Shown: positions 23,640-36,366, numbered from the stretch's first letter. The stretch is 64,000 nt of DNA from Kappaphycus alvarezii (GCA_002205965.3 NADL03000696.1:901501-965500), one strand, 5' to 3'. Made by a program: numbers and translations. The notes: generated from the letters alone by a model not told the origin.

Positions 23640-24480
23640 AAGTATAACTGTGGGCAGAGGGATTTCGGTTAGTTCGTGAAGTTTTGATGACTTGTTGGAA
23701 AGTGTTTGACTTTTATATGGCTTACCAGTGAGGTGTGGGGCGGGAACGACTGAAAACGGCGCAGATTTTTTTGAAGAAGTTTTGAAAGGATATGATCATG
23801 TGTGGGTTCGCGTTTGCTCAGAGACAATGTGATACACTGAAGTTGGCAAAAAGATCTTTGCAGTGTGGACGACTAGTTTGTAACGATCCTCAACTGGTGT
23901 TATGGCATGGAAATTTCTTTGACCCGCCGAATATGTGGGTTTTTGATGTATAATCATAATATTACTCTGGAGTCATGTGCCTGGTGAGTTGAACAAAACT
24001 TTGTGGCCTGAAAACCACCGTGAATAGAAATATTTCATGAAGGATTTCAAATATGTTACGTGACCGCGGAAGATAATCTCTTTGGCACTACGAATTGATA
24101 TAAAACTTGTTTTTAATTTATTTCAACCCTCTTTGAGTATTAACACGTTTTCCTCACTGTGGCACAGGACAAGACACTCCGACGAAATTAGTCACTTTTT
24201 TATAATTTGCAATTTATTTTTTCAGAGAAAACTTAAGGCGTAGGATTCACTCCTCACATTTTCTCACTGGTTATGGATCCAAGTAGGTTTCATGCTTTGC
24301 AGTATCATACTTCTCAGTAATTGTGCATAGCCTCAATTTCTGAATCAATCATGAGGTCCTCACCGGTTACGTGTTCAAGTAGAGGGTCTCATACATATAC
24401 TCAACTATCTGTTACTTTTGGGTCTTTATCGTCTTCATGTCGAATTTAAACTTTGAAAAAAATTTTTTTAGGAGAGGGTA
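23640..24480. other. spacer between helicase and transposase-like pseudogenes
   Basis: About 0.84 kb without coding potential. It would hold the helicase promoter. No terminal repeat or polyadenylation signature was recognised. Confidence 0.5.
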
Positions 24481-24488
24481 ACATGAAA

Positions 24489-27400
24489 TTACTCAGTGAG
24501 ACATCTTTTTCCATGCCCACATACTGCAGCAATAGACCTACAGCTTTTAGTATGTGAACGCAGACGTCTGGTCATAGCACCCCCTCTCACCATGTGTACA
24601 AGTCCTTGGACAATGTCCAAAGGGCATAATACGTATCCTTCACTATATGCTTTCTCACTCCCATCCTTACCTGCCCTGGGCCACCGTAGATGCATAAAAT
24701 CCAGTGCTGTATCCACACCATCAGTTGGTAAGTCTGCATCGCCTAGGATATCGTAGTATTGCAAGAAACAGTACTCTACACTAACACCACGAATGCAGGT
24801 TTTGCAGTTTTTAATATTGTGTAAGATACAGAGGGAGCACCCCAGTTTTAATCTTCCTTTTTTGATATCTTAACAAGAGTCATTTCTTGTCTAAACCATA
24901 CAGGTATGTCAATCTCAGCGGAATTTGAACGGTTACTTTGGCCGTCCTCGAACATGAAGGAATCCACTTTCGGGACATTTAATCCGTACCAAGTTGGTAC
25001 AGCAACTATTCGCTGCGAGATCCGGAGGTTGCAGTCTTCGACATAGACGACTTTTCTATTCCGGGGACAACTTGAAAGTGAAGGAACTTCGTATCCAGAA
25101 ACAAAAGCTGAAGGTTAGCTTGTGAATTTGATTTTTTAGGCTGACCCTCAATATCTATGCTCTCCAGCGCAGAGAGGATTTGATATTTTAAGTTCTCAAG
25201 AAGCTCTTCGCTGATAAATTTCTTCCAGAATGTGTAAAATGTTTCAGATCGCGTTTTTCTTCCTTTTCGAAAATCTGCATACATTCCCTTCGATTTTTGA
25301 AAGGCAGACAAGCAGAGGAGGTCATGGAGTGATATCTCGAAACCCTTCTCTACGAGACAAGCGGTGTCTGACTCAGCAGCCAGTATTCCAGATTTGTTCG
25401 CCCCTTATGGGAATTCGGGCTAGATTGCCACCCTCGTGCAGGTATACGACGAATCTTTTCGCCCAAAGCTGCAAGTCGCCGTCTTGATGTTAGTTTGTTA
25501 AGTCTCTTGTATGTCACGTGAGCTTATTCTTACAGACAAGCGTCGTTAAACATTAAGCTCCCCATTCGCATCAGATATTCAATGACATTATCCAGCATGT
25601 GCCATTTCAGAGTTCCCATGTTCGATTTCTGGTATTGACCAAGAACTGAAACTCCTAATTTTATAAATTTTTTTATCGACTCGGTCATATTAGTCAGTCG
25701 TATTTCGTCCCATTACCGATCCAATGCCTTATGAGAGGTGAGTAAACGAACGATATCCACATGCATTAAAAATATGTCTGTGGTTGAGGCTCTGCTGTAT
25801 TCGTCGCAGTATCTGTACATCATTGCTCCTAATAACTATGAAACTTGGTCAACTAATTTGTAAGCCTTTGCTTCCAAAATACCAGGAAGACCATAGTCGC
25901 GGGACAGCCCATTGTACCCTTCTTTTCCGCAGTCAGTGGAGAAGTCAACATTTGCATTGTATCGGATTGTACTTCTACTCACAAAGTAGATAAAGTTGTT
26001 ACCTTTTCTTATTACTTCCTTCCTAATACTTTTAAAGGTGCGACTTAACGTAGCTCGCACTGATAAAGCTTAGTATTGCAGAACATCAGATTGAAGCCTG
26101 TCCATAGCGGCTCTCTTTATCTGTCTTGAGATACTGAAGTGGAAGTTTTGCATTTGCTCGAATCCGAATACACTGTATATGTCCAAACTTGTACATATGC
26201 CGATGAATGGAAAATTATGCAAAACAGGTTTCTGCGGGTGTATTGAATATTTCCGAAGCATATTCTCGCCTTCTTCGTTCGACTGCCGAGTGCGTATCGC
26301 AGATTTATCTTCGTGCAAAGCTGATTCACGCATAAAATCTTCGTACATTAGAAATGTCTCATTCGTGTGCTCCACTGATCGTTTTACGGAGTGGTTTCAG
26401 AACGGAAAATCTTCTTTACGAGTTAAGCACCCATGGAATGGAAGGTCAGTCTGAGTCGCCCCCCTCACGGACAACAGTTGCTTTGCTTCGACTAGGCCAG
26501 CGCAGTTGTTCGCCAGAATACCATTACATCTCCATCTCACCCCATCTGCGTCCATCGCAATGACACCTTTTTTGCAATATCAATCAGTGGTTGCACGACC
26601 ATGTCGTTCGCGACCTGTGTCGCAATATCAACTGTCTGTTCATTCAATTGCTTTGATTTTGTGGGTACGAACGCCGTTATCGTGCTTTCATCAGTAATGA
26701 GTCTCCTTCGAGCCTCTTCAGCAAAGTTCATGGCTGTGAAATGAACAGTGTAAAAATTCAATTGGGAGGGCTTCAGAGATGTCACAGACTTGTTGCTGTA
26801 GAATTGCAGTAGGAAAAAAACGGACTGAATACCTTCATCCTTCATTATACACCAACGTATATCGTTTTCCTTCTTAGTCATTACCGGATGTCGCACATCC
26901 GGTATACATTATCGTCCAGGAAAAGAGTGAACTGGATGATATGATCCTGAATTACTTCCGGGCTCTCGCAACATTTCCAACGTCCGGACTTTCGAAACTT
27001 GACTTCTCAGCCTATCGACGATATTTGGAGTGTAAAACTGTGTCGTTGGTAATGATGTATTAGACGCCAAATGTAAAAGACTGAAACCATCACCGGCAAA
27101 TTCGCGACCATTCTCTTGGATGGCACTATAATTGAGGACCTGTTGCAACGGGGAAAATCGATAATTGAACGATTGAAAGGAAAGTAACGGAGAAGAAATA
27201 GACTAATACAATTCCTTGGCAAGGTTTCTTACTCCTTTCCTCTCAACTTCTTGAATCAATTCTGCCAGTTTTTCAAATAAACTCGTTTTGCAATCCCTCT
27301 TTTCAAAACTCTTGGCTGTATCTTACAGGATAACTGCAGCCTGTGGCAGCATATCAGCGAAAGCGGTCTCTTGAACGACCATTTCATTCCTACTGCCTGT

Positions 27401-27741
27401 GTGTCCAAAAAGGTCTACGTCAATTGAGAGCCTTCTAGAATCTCCGCCAAGCCTCTGTGTAAGAGATGGCTTCTTCGTTCGAATGCGATCCAATGGCCTT
27501 CGGATTGTTGCGAATGAGCATTTTGAAATGTGAACGGCCATTCCGAATGAAGTCCTTGATGAATACGGACAGGGTCTCTTGAGACAGCGCAAAGGACTAC
27601 GACTTTTCCGGTTACCCATATATCATCAGAAAGAATCATGCGATATCGGAGTGAACAGGGTGCTTGGAACGTTGATGAAATCAAGTGGTAAGTGTCACGG
27701 TAGTAACATACGCTCCGAGTGGAGTCTTTGATGCTGTTCAT
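24489..27741 (-). pseudogene. transposase-like element protein (possibly Plavaka/CACTA-like), decayed
   Basis: A long (-) gene readable in shifting frames. In order: LPTTQFYTPNIVDRLRSQV (about 27020), WCIMKDEGIQSVFFLLQFYS and TSLKPSQLNFYTVHFTAMNF (26860-26700), SLDIYSVFGFEQMQNFH (26140-26190), VDFSTD then GLPGILEAKAYKLVDQV (about 25930-25840), GTLKWHMLDNVIEYLMRMG (about 25600), then LPTDGVDTALDFMHLRWPRA and DIVQGLVHMVRGG before a stop at 24489. The blocks H/F-FEPMHN-like, KWHxLD and the closing LRW...G-VHVVR follow the order I know from large transposase-like proteins of oomycete and algal repeats, resembling Plavaka-type CACTA transposases. The family name is tentative. Stops at about 26909 and 26065 and several frameshifts make it dead. 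Same orientation as the helicase downstream. Confidence 0.62.
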
Positions 27742-28069
27742 GGGATAAAGGCGCCGAGTATTGATTGCGGTCTATTGAGAATCGTACCATTCCGATTCCC
27801 ATAAACAAGTGTGGAATTTTCTCATTACTTCATACCTCCCGTGATTGGGGAGATTTGTGAGATAGTAGTAATATTTACGGCCTATGGTGAGCTCAGGGAT
27901 GATCACTTCTTTGCACCCAACTGTAAACAGTTAAAAGTTTAATATTACATCATAAAATGTATTCTTAAATTTAAACCGTAAAATCGAGTAGATGTCTAGA
28001 ATTTAAATAAACGCTTTTTAATTAATTTCCATAATCTTTCAAATTTGTCATATTTTCATTTACAGGGTA

Positions 28070-28486
28070 TTGAAGGGCGAGGTTCCAGATTTCGTTGGAG
28101 TTCAAATGTCGGTCGTTCTCAAGTTCTGTGTGGCACGTCCAAACTCAGATGGTACAATATTGACATGCCCAAGCAGTGAGCTTCTCAGAACCCGCAAGGT
28201 TGGATCGGATGTTGCACCATCCGAGCAAATGCTACCTGATGACTTTTTGCGTTGGTCTCACTCTTCAAACTTCATTTGCGGCGATCAACCCCACCTCCGC
28301 ATCGTATCACCAAGCCGCGGGTACACCCTTCTACTGCAGTATCCACAATCGATGGGGGATGAAGATATAAATCGATGCTGGTGCTTCTCAACCCCACTAC
28401 TGCTGGACACTAATAGTCCATCTTGTCGCCGCTACCCTCTTTATGACATTGCACCTTTTCTTACTGGTGGCATTTGGACTGCTTGA
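28070..28486 (+). CDS. unassigned 138-codon ORF
   Basis: An open frame of 138 codons with no recognised family, no signal peptide and no transmembrane segment; composition is ordinary (PSEQMLPDDFLRWSHSSNF, GGIWTA at the end). Other frames of the same strand are also partly open (64 codons at 28176-28370), so coding status is uncertain. It lies just upstream of the transposase-like pseudogene, diverging from it. Confidence 0.22.
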   Translation: MKGEVPDFVGVQMSVVLKFCVARPNSDGTILTCPSSELLRTRKVGSDVAPSEQMLPDDFLRWSHSSNFICGDQPHLRIVSPSRGYTLLLQYPQSMGDEDINRCWCFSTPLLLDTNSPSCRRYPLYDIAPFLTGGIWTA

Positions 28487-28526
28487 TTGTGCGCCAGTAC
28501 GCTTCCGGCGAAAATGACAGTTTATT

Positions 28527-28566
28527 TGCGTTTCGAACAAAGTCTATGCGGTTCGAACAAAGTCTA
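28527..28566. repeat. 20-bp tandem duplication
   Basis: TGCGTTTCGAACAAAGTCTA (28527-28546) is followed directly by TGCGGTTCGAACAAAGTCTA (28547-28566), one mismatch. Confidence 0.95.
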
Positions 28567-28689
28567 TTTGCATTACGGTGAATTGTTATTTATGCGCGTA
28601 TTAGCAACTAGAACTGAATGCATATCGTCAACACTAATCGCGGATATTAATCTTTATCTATGTGCTTGTCATTTTGCGTCTTGATCACT

Positions 28690-29640
28690 GCCAAACGGGA
28701 ACGGTTCCAACAAGTTTGCAAACGATTCCGACAACACTGCGCGGGTATAATATTGGGGTTAGCCTAATTTGCTAGCTTTCGGAAAGTTAAGTACGTTTTA
28801 ATTTTTGCACCCATTCTTCATTGCGGTGTGGCTGAAGCTCTCCAGTTTCGCGTCAAGCAAGTCCAAAGCATGTACGTAAATGTTTATCTACCATTCTCAT
28901 GTGCCTTTTCATGCCTCCCTTTGTCTTTGTGCTTGCCTCCGTGGTCGCGTTACCAGTTCAAAGCTGATGTTCTGATTTTGGATTGAATTTGCGGTATTCC
29001 GCTTTTGTTGCTTTTGCTTTTCGAATTAATATCTTAAGATGAAGAGGATGCCCACAGATCTCTCCCTAGTTGTGTTACTGGTTCGGAACGTGTATTTAGT
29101 AACTAGTTTGTGATTGCGTTTTGGAGTGTTCATTCCTCGATGCTTCGTAATACAAGGCTTGCACACACGGTTTTTACAACCCCATCCTGAGATTGACAAA
29201 TCTTTATTTCGGTACAAGTAGCGCTTGCGCGCCACCGCGGTGGATGCATCAAATTAACACACACAGTCAAACGCGAGTACTAAGAGCACAATCTGAGAGA
29301 TGTGTGCCCAACTGTTTCCGACTAGCGTTTAGGATTGTTAGCGCGTGTGTTTCCGAGCCACGAGTCATACGGTGATATGCGTGGTTCTAGAGGGGCCATT
29401 TCGGTGTTAGCCCTGAAGTTTATATTATTCTTCGTAGCGGAAATTATAGATAAATATCCTCCGTTAAACAACCAAGGAGTGCTAAAATGCGTTTTACTCA
29501 ATAAATCACTGTCCTGGGGCCAAAGACGCCGGAGGATAATTGTGAGGTTCCACCAGGACGGTTCTTTTGCGTAATCATAGTCCGACAGGACCTGTCGGAG
29601 CCCTCATTGGTTTTGAAATGTGGACCGGAAAGGTCATTTT
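28690..29640. other. intergenic, no gene seen
   Basis: No supportable gene. A small perfect inverted repeat (TCCGACAGG-A-CCTGTCGGA, 29581-29599) lies about 100 bases before repeat block B. Confidence 0.5.
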
Positions 29641-29689
29641 CGACAAATATGCCACCAGAAATGAATCATTAGTCTAGGAGACCTTGGAG

Positions 29690-30540
29690 ACCTGGGCTCC
29701 GCTGGGCATCTGGGTTACCAAGATTCCTGCCAAAGTGTCCAGGATTCCTGGGACTTCCCCGGATCACCGCAAATATTATCGATATCTTTTTTTGGAGATC
29801 TCCCAAGTTTCCTGGGAAGCCACCCAAGATTTCCAGGTTTAATCAATAAGCACCAAGAATTGCAGAGCAGCATTCCAGGCGTTTCCATAGAATTCCTGGA
29901 CAAATATCCAGGAATCCAGAGGGTTATATGTCAAATTCCGGGGAAACTCCCAGGAATCCTGGAGTATTTGTACCAAGGCCCGACTGTACTCCTAGGTTTC
30001 CCTGGCATACGACCAGGATTATGGGGGAATTCTGGGATTTATTCTTGATCTCCGGCTATAACTGGTGAGTAGAAACCAATGCGTCCTGGGCATTTTCCAG
30101 GTCTTCTGGAATCAAATTCAGGATTCCTGGGGGTATACATGTAAATCCAGAGAAAACCCAGGAGTCCTAGTATATTCTATCCCAGGACCTAGGTTGAGTC
30201 CCAGGATACTCTGCATGCTCTCATGATTCCTGGAAAATTTCTGGGATTTCTTCGACCTTCTTGGGATTTCTTTGTGCTTTTCCATGCAAAATATGTGTAA
30301 CTGGCCTGGTTTATGTTCATGAATCTCGAGGGAACTAGTCCACGATTCTCGGATGTTGGGCCTTTTGCCCAAGGTATTTGGCTATAAATCCTGGGGCCCA
30401 GTACCAGGATCATTTTCGATGAATCCCGGTCCATTATTGCCCCAGCCGAACGAAGGAGTCCTGAGGGTAAATTCTGTCCTAGATCCATGGACATTTCCCA
30501 GGATTCCTGGGTGTACCCTGGACTTGGACAATTAACGACG
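29690..30540. repeat. CCAGGA/TCCTGG-rich repeat block B
   Basis: About 0.85 kb with dense CCAGGA, TCCTGG and full CCAGGATTCCTGGG palindromes (for example 29730-29744, 29949-29962, 30117-30130, 30498-30512), irregularly spaced in unrelated sequence. It matches block A at 12120-13460 in style, not as a simple copy. Open frames of 60-120 codons inside are produced by the repeats and are not genes. Confidence 0.75.
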
Positions 30541-30559
30541 TGTTTATACATTTCATTGT

Positions 30560-32420
30560 ATCGCCAGAAGATGTTCCTTGCAAAGTTGTCTCCAAAAAAA
30601 CACCATTATTGTAGCCACTGTCCCCATATAGAGCGTACTTATTTCATTCACAGTTGTTAAAATTGGTAAGCATTCTTCTAGACCACTCCGTACGTATATA
30701 TTCCAATCATGAAGAAGTCCCTCTATCGGCCCTGATGCGTGAAGAGGCAGTCTATCAGTGGCGGTAAATGCTTGCCATTTCAGTGTATGCTTCCCTTTTT
30801 ATACATTTTAAGCTAAAGTTTGTACGGAGATACGAACCTTGCGAGTAACAGCAATGGCATTTCTGTCAATAAATCTAATAAATTTATCGAGACTTGAACA
30901 TTTCTCCTTAATCGCACCTGCGCACTTCTCAATCCTCGCAATTGAGGAGGTAGATGACATGGTCCTAGCAATAACATGTCCCCTTACTTCCATGAATCGT
31001 TCTAAAACCTACCAAAAATCCCGTGTGGTAAGTTGATTCGTGAAGTTCTGCGACTGACGACTACTTCGGGACCACTATCCCTCAAATAACAGGTCGCGGA
31101 CATTCCAGCTTGGCAATTATCCCTGGGGGCCTTGTTCCGTGAATTAAAGCGCGCGCGAAGTTACTTGTGTTTATGTCTTTTTAGTGGTGCAACACTATCA
31201 TCCTACTCGGATATTCTTTATTGAACATAAAGAGGCAAGGGCAACACGCATCAGTATGACTTTTAAAATTAAAGCTGAAGCTGGCCATTGATATGCGATT
31301 GGAGGGCTGAAGATAGCGACTGACTTTATTTCGTTTGTGAATGACCCTGTGTGCCAGGCGCATTGTAACAACTAAACTATAACTTAAAGAATAAAGATTG
31401 GTAAGTTTCCGTCACGTGAGACCATTAATTGCAGACCTTCGCCTTGTGCAGCGTGCTCCAGCATTGTGAACCATTTCCAATGAAAAGCTAATAAAATTGA
31501 TCTTGTCTATGGATTCTTAGTTCTTCAATACAACCCATTAATAGGTGCAAATTTCAAGAAAACGAGATCGTAATACCTTCCACCACTATCATCAAGTCTC
31601 TTGATCCATTATATTTTCTGACTAGCATGAAAATCTTCCATGTGAAGCTATTCACACGTGGGAAAGGTGCCTAATTTCTTCGCGGTTATGGATAGAGAAG
31701 TCATCATGGTGCATGTGAATGAATACTTTGACAAAACTGTTAAAAGTACCACGACAGCGTCATGTCAGAACCACAATTCTGTCCTTCTCATCCTTGAATT
31801 TGTGAACATCATCTACAGTACCAATCACACCTGGTCAGTTTTTCAACGTCAATTAATGATAGCAAATTAAATATTTAATAGAGCGTAATTACGGTAAATT
31901 GTAATTTATAACACCTTTGCAAGGAATTTCGAGATTTTTATTTGCACCGGAAAGTTATAATATCTACAAAGTCCATCAAATTAACTTCAATTGATCTCAA
32001 AAAGCACCAAATTCTATCAAAATTATTTTCTTAAATGCCGTATTGTTCGATAGGCAACTAATTTCCGTACAGAACTACGACATGTTTTCACTTTGATTCT
32101 TGTACCAATGCTTTTATCTTAAGAGAGGACTTCCTTGGGAAAGAGCCTGTGCTTTATTCTGAGGTTGGTCGATAGTTGCTCGACGATTGATCGATGAACT
32201 CCCCTCTCTCGCATTTTTAATTAGTAAATTCCTTCTTAAATACAAAAAAGTGGGAATCGAACTTCAGAATGCTAATATAGCATGCAAATATCAAAGCTTA
32301 GACCGAAGACTCTAGACCCAGTATTAATGCCAATAAAATGAAGGTAGAAAATAGACGGGATAAATTAACGCATAGTATCAACTAACGCAAGAATGCGGTA
32401 CACTTCCTTTCTGAAAAGAT
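30560..32420. other. AT-rich non-coding stretch
   Basis: About 1.9 kb with no recognisable gene. It would contain the 3' LTR of the gypsy element if one survives, but I found no sequence here repeated on the far side of that element. Confidence 0.5.
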
Positions 32421-32429
32421 GAGTTCATC

Positions 32430-32992
32430 AGTCCCCTCCGGAGTGATGGTGGAGGTGTAAGAATAGGTGAACGTTTATGGACGTAATCGACCTCCAGTGA
32501 ACTATGACGTAAATGTGAGGGATAGGCACACAGCAACTGGTATTCAGATCATGGTAAGCTATTTGTAGAATTTTTGGCTTAAGAAAGATTCGGCTCTTCG
32601 TCTCCCTGTGTCTCCAAATTTTGAATTTTTTCCAACGAATCAATTTATGTAACGGCTGTGGTATGTCTTCGTAGATTTGCGCGAGGGTTCTAAGGTTTCT
32701 TCGGAAACAGTCAATCCACGCCAACGAAGTTTCACTATAATACCGTCGTCAGTATTTGTGGCACCTATCAGACGTTTTAAGATCATAACCGTCTCCGATC
32801 TTTGCACATTATACATAATTGCCTCTTTTTCAATTGAACCATAGTGATATACCTGTTTCGGCGAAAAGCACATTTGCGAGGTCCCCCACCTGGTAAAAGT
32901 AGCCAATAATCGCTTTGATTATTCTTCGGTGCCTCGCCAACGCAGACAAAGGTTCTATTTTGCGTTAAAATCTTCTCCTGCGACAAGTACAA
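32430..32992 (-). pseudogene. gypsy integrase C-terminus with chromodomain
   Basis: The frame at 32640-32906 reads AIMYNVQRSETVMILKRLIG and then KLRWRGLTVSEETLEPSRK, the V-K-W-R-G-L...S-E-x-T-W-E-P pattern of retrotransposon chromodomains with W changed to L. A frameshift moves the end to a second frame (RTLAQIYEDIPQPLHKLI, about 32640-32700), matching the usual acidic tail. Chromodomains guide integration towards chromatin marks. The stretch below 32640 is uncertain. Confidence 0.65.
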
Positions 32993-33121
32993 AAAAGCAT
33001 CTGTAAAAATCTGTATATTTTTGACAAAAGCCGTTTAGACGACTATTTACGACCTTGCCGTCGATTGGTCTGAACATCATCTTGAATCAAAAGATGTAGT
33101 TGCCCTAATAATTTCGAAAGC

Positions 33122-34150
33122 TTATACAAGTTCATTGTGCACTCGAGTTGGACATTGGTGGCCGTCACTTTTTTCGCTGTGCGTGTACGATAGAAGGTTG
33201 AGATAAGCACAGAAATTGTCAAACCCGTCATTTTTTATGGGTATTATTCCTACGTCTTTTGCAGACGGGGTACTATTGAGAGCGCTCTGAAACAGTGGGA
33301 ATATATAAGGCCATTTGCTTTGTTTAAGATAGAGTTCTGACGTGATAGCCCGAAATATACTAAGTAGTACCTTACCGAGGCTTTCTATGCTCCTATTAGT
33401 CCAAGGTATATATTGGAGTAAAAAATGATCTGAAAAACTCAATTCTTTGGCAACTAGACGAGTCGTCTCGTTATTAAAGTATTTTGGATCATCCACCATG
33501 ACACCAGATGGTACATCTAAAGCAGCAAACCAGTCGATTACAGCACTCCCAGCCTTTTTAGCAGGTGTGTCCGGCAACTGGAAACACCAATAATCGTTAG
33601 GGTGGTCGTCCCGAAATATAAGGGTAATTTTTTCGGCGGAAACTGCCAGTGAGATCTCAATGTAATCGAACTGGAGCAGCTCTTTTGCAGCTGTGCCATG
33701 AACCGCAGGACCATATGAACGCGTTAATATCCCCGTTAAAACTGTTGAAAGACCTTGTATGAAGATATCACAAAGATCTGAATGTCCTTCGAAAGTTTAG
33801 TCCAGAAGAAATGAATACAGAGAACTTCAGCATTCGTTGGGGCAGAGCTATTCCCTTGGGATCAGTAAGAGCTATTATGCGTAAACGTAGCTGTCTGTTC
33901 AAAGCAGCGTTTGAAATCCAGATGGCACCGTCAAAGACGAAGTAAAGGCCATACGCGTTAAAACTATGATCTTTGGTACGTTCGGAGCCTGATTTTTATC
34001 GGTAGGCTTCTACATCGCGTATCACCGGCCAATTTATATTCGTAGAAGACGACGAGTATAAGGAGAGTACTGAAAAAAGCGGCGACTGATACTTGGTCTT
34101 CTCCATCGACTGAGCAGGTCCGCCTAGATAGACATTTCGTACCCCACAAT
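33122..34150 (-). pseudogene. gypsy integrase core
   Basis: The open part 33122-33577 holds WFAALDVPSGVMVDDPKYF, the integrase core with the second catalytic Asp (canonical SDxGxxF, here DDPKYF), then YIPWTNRSIESLGKVLLSIF, whose Glu is the third catalytic residue, then FPLFQSALNSTPS. Upstream in a neighbouring frame (about 33600-33700) lies AAKELLQFDYIEISL, which would carry the first Asp. The zinc-binding HHCC part and RNase H between 33750 and 34750 are only faintly readable. The integrase inserts retrotransposon cDNA into the genome. Frameshift near 33580 and further stops upstream. Confidence 0.82.
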
Positions 34151-34757
34151 GTTTACACATGTATACGAGTACGCAGTCAGATGGACAGCCCAGCGCAGAA
34201 CCTTTCGCAACGTGGTCTATGAAATATCTGCGGAAGAAAACTTTGGGTCGAACAAGAAGACCAAGTTGTTATGGACTGTGTACAAATCCAACCCACCAAA
34301 CGGGTGAAAAAGCCAATGCATTCAGCTGTTGGTCGCTATTATTGAAAAATCCTCTCTCTCGATATTCGACCACCATAAAGACTAATTCGTAAAGTGACCT
34401 GACAAAAACGCTACCGGTTCATGACATTGGTCGGTACATGGGAGGTAACAGTCAACAATCGGAATTTGAGTACGGTACCTGACCAAAACCGTCTGACGCA
34501 TCACTGTAAACGCAAAACAGTTTTGACTGATCGACATTTGCCAGAGCTACTTGATATTCTGATGTCAGCTTGTACTGTTCGAAGGCTTTGTCGTGCTCAT
34601 TTTTCCAACTAGCGGCATGTAGAAATACACGTCCAGCTGTCAGTCGATTTCGCTTACCCGCTAGATTGAATACTTATTCTAGTAGGTTTGCCAAGGGGCG
34701 AATTAGCGAAGAAAGTTAAGGAATGCCAGCACGCATCCATAAAAAACCACCAACAAA

Positions 34758-35742
34758 CTATTGCAATTCTGCACCCATCTGAAGAGTAGTCATTTTCCTT
34801 ATACCTTCTTTGTGATGAGAGTAAAACGAAATGCAATCAGCAGATATAGTTTTTACACACCAACTTATCGTGGTAGCGAAGAGCATGCATTTTCCAGGGT
34901 GCAAGGTAATGTTGTGTTCCGTACAAAAAAAGAAGAACTCGGAGATCCCACTGAGAAGAGCATCAACTGTTCCTGCATGTATAGTTATGTTGTCCATCCA
35001 CCATAGGATGTTTGAAAGAATCTTGGCAGGAAGTTTGGCGGCCATAATAGACCGAGACAACCTGATAAAATTTTTCGTTTAGTCGTTCCATGCAGCACGC
35101 GATTATTTCTGAATATGACGTCAGGTGTTATGAAACACAGGCACCCTTTTGAGCATTTTGCCAACGGCAGCTTGCATTTTCCATGCGATAAATCAAATAT
35201 TGCAAAGAAACGTTAAGTTGACAATTTTGTCAACTCTTGTTCTAGATCCGGCATGGGAAACTGATTTTCCAACATGAAACTTTTAAAGGGATGGATATTG
35301 ACCGTAGGTCGAAACATAACAGTTCCTTCCTTCAGGAACTGCAGTGGCGCACATACCCAAGGGGCTGTCGAGTTGAAGTAATCAATACCGGCGGTGACGA
35401 GGAGGGCGACGAAGGGAGCCAGGAACGCATACTGTTCCCGATAGTGGTTACGCAGACGTAGACGAACTTTTTTTGCATCCTCTGTGGCGGAAATGTGCAG
35501 GGTCCGACCTTTGCAAGAGAGTCAGCCGAAAATGTCGTGCGGAAGATTTCTACGTCCCTAGAAATACTATTTTGTAGTTCGTCTGGTAAACCTTTGTTTT
35601 TAGATTCCCCCAGCATTTTTGTAATTCTCGCTTTGATATAGGGCTTTTGATAACTGTCGAGAGGATAAAGTGACGAAGTATCCGGTAAAGGATCTGTTTC
35701 TTCACTGATCACAGTATTCGATTGCCGTCTGGCGAAAAGCAC
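34758..35742 (-). pseudogene. gypsy reverse transcriptase
   Basis: 34758-35060 reads ILSNILWWMDNITIHAGTVD and then HNITLHPGKCMLFATTISW: the RT palm, where the catalytic Y/F-x-D-D is WMDN, so the second Asp is lost. 35332-35742 carries the N-terminal part, with LPDELQNSISRDVEIFRTTF and the C-terminal WLPSSPSSSPPVLI equivalent of the fingers. The two parts are in different frames and the segment 35060-35330 is degraded. Reverse transcriptase would copy the element RNA into DNA. Confidence 0.8.
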
Positions 35743-36307
35743 TAATGGATAAGGATATATCCTGCTTTTCTTTGTTGGAAATTTCAGTCGGTTTGTCGAC
35801 GATGAAATCTTTAATAAGACGGTTAATGCTAGGATTAATCAGTCGACTGACACCATCACCTTTTTAAAGGCGGATGATTTCGACTTTAGAACAATCGCTT
35901 CCGTCTAAGATATCGATATGTTCCTCGACAGGTTTCTTCGTATATAATCAAAGAAGACGGAGCACCGGAAGCCCGAGGAGAAGATTCTCTGCAGCTAGGT
36001 CTTCATCGGCCACCAAACATTCCACGTTCAATACCGCGACTGGTCCTGTCGCGAGCTTAAGCCCTGTGCGCCGGGCCGTCCAAATTCTTGAGAATGAGAA
36101 TTCCTGATATAGAAAACCTCTTTCAAAGCGACTTTTAAGGAGACCGGTGAGATTTTCTTTATTTTACTAATCCCACTGAGTACATCATGCCGTCAAAAAC
36201 GGGAGGAAATTATTTTTTTATCTTCACCGTCGTCAGTACATCCTTTTGTCGCATGGTTTTTGTCAACTTCAATGACGCTCACATCAAATGTGGATGATTC
36301 GTGATTA

Positions 36308-36366
36308 CAAAAGAGAGAAAAAGATAGTCAGTCTTTACTCGACCGACTATCTTTTTCTCTCTTTTG
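36308..36366. repeat. 26-bp near-perfect hairpin within the gypsy remnant
   Basis: Arms 36308-36333 and 36341-36366 pair with one mismatch (CAAAAGAGAGAAAAAGATAG at the start of the left arm) around a 7-base loop. It lies between the gag-like and RT portions. Confidence 0.92.

Noticed and set aside
29690-30540. CRISPR array
   Set aside because: Motif copies are irregularly spaced, palindromic and short, without constant repeats and spacers, and the genome is eukaryotic.
32245-32300. GGGAATCGAAC, resembling a reverse-strand tRNA T-arm
   Set aside because: The flanking five bases do not pair, and no acceptor or anticodon stem can be formed.
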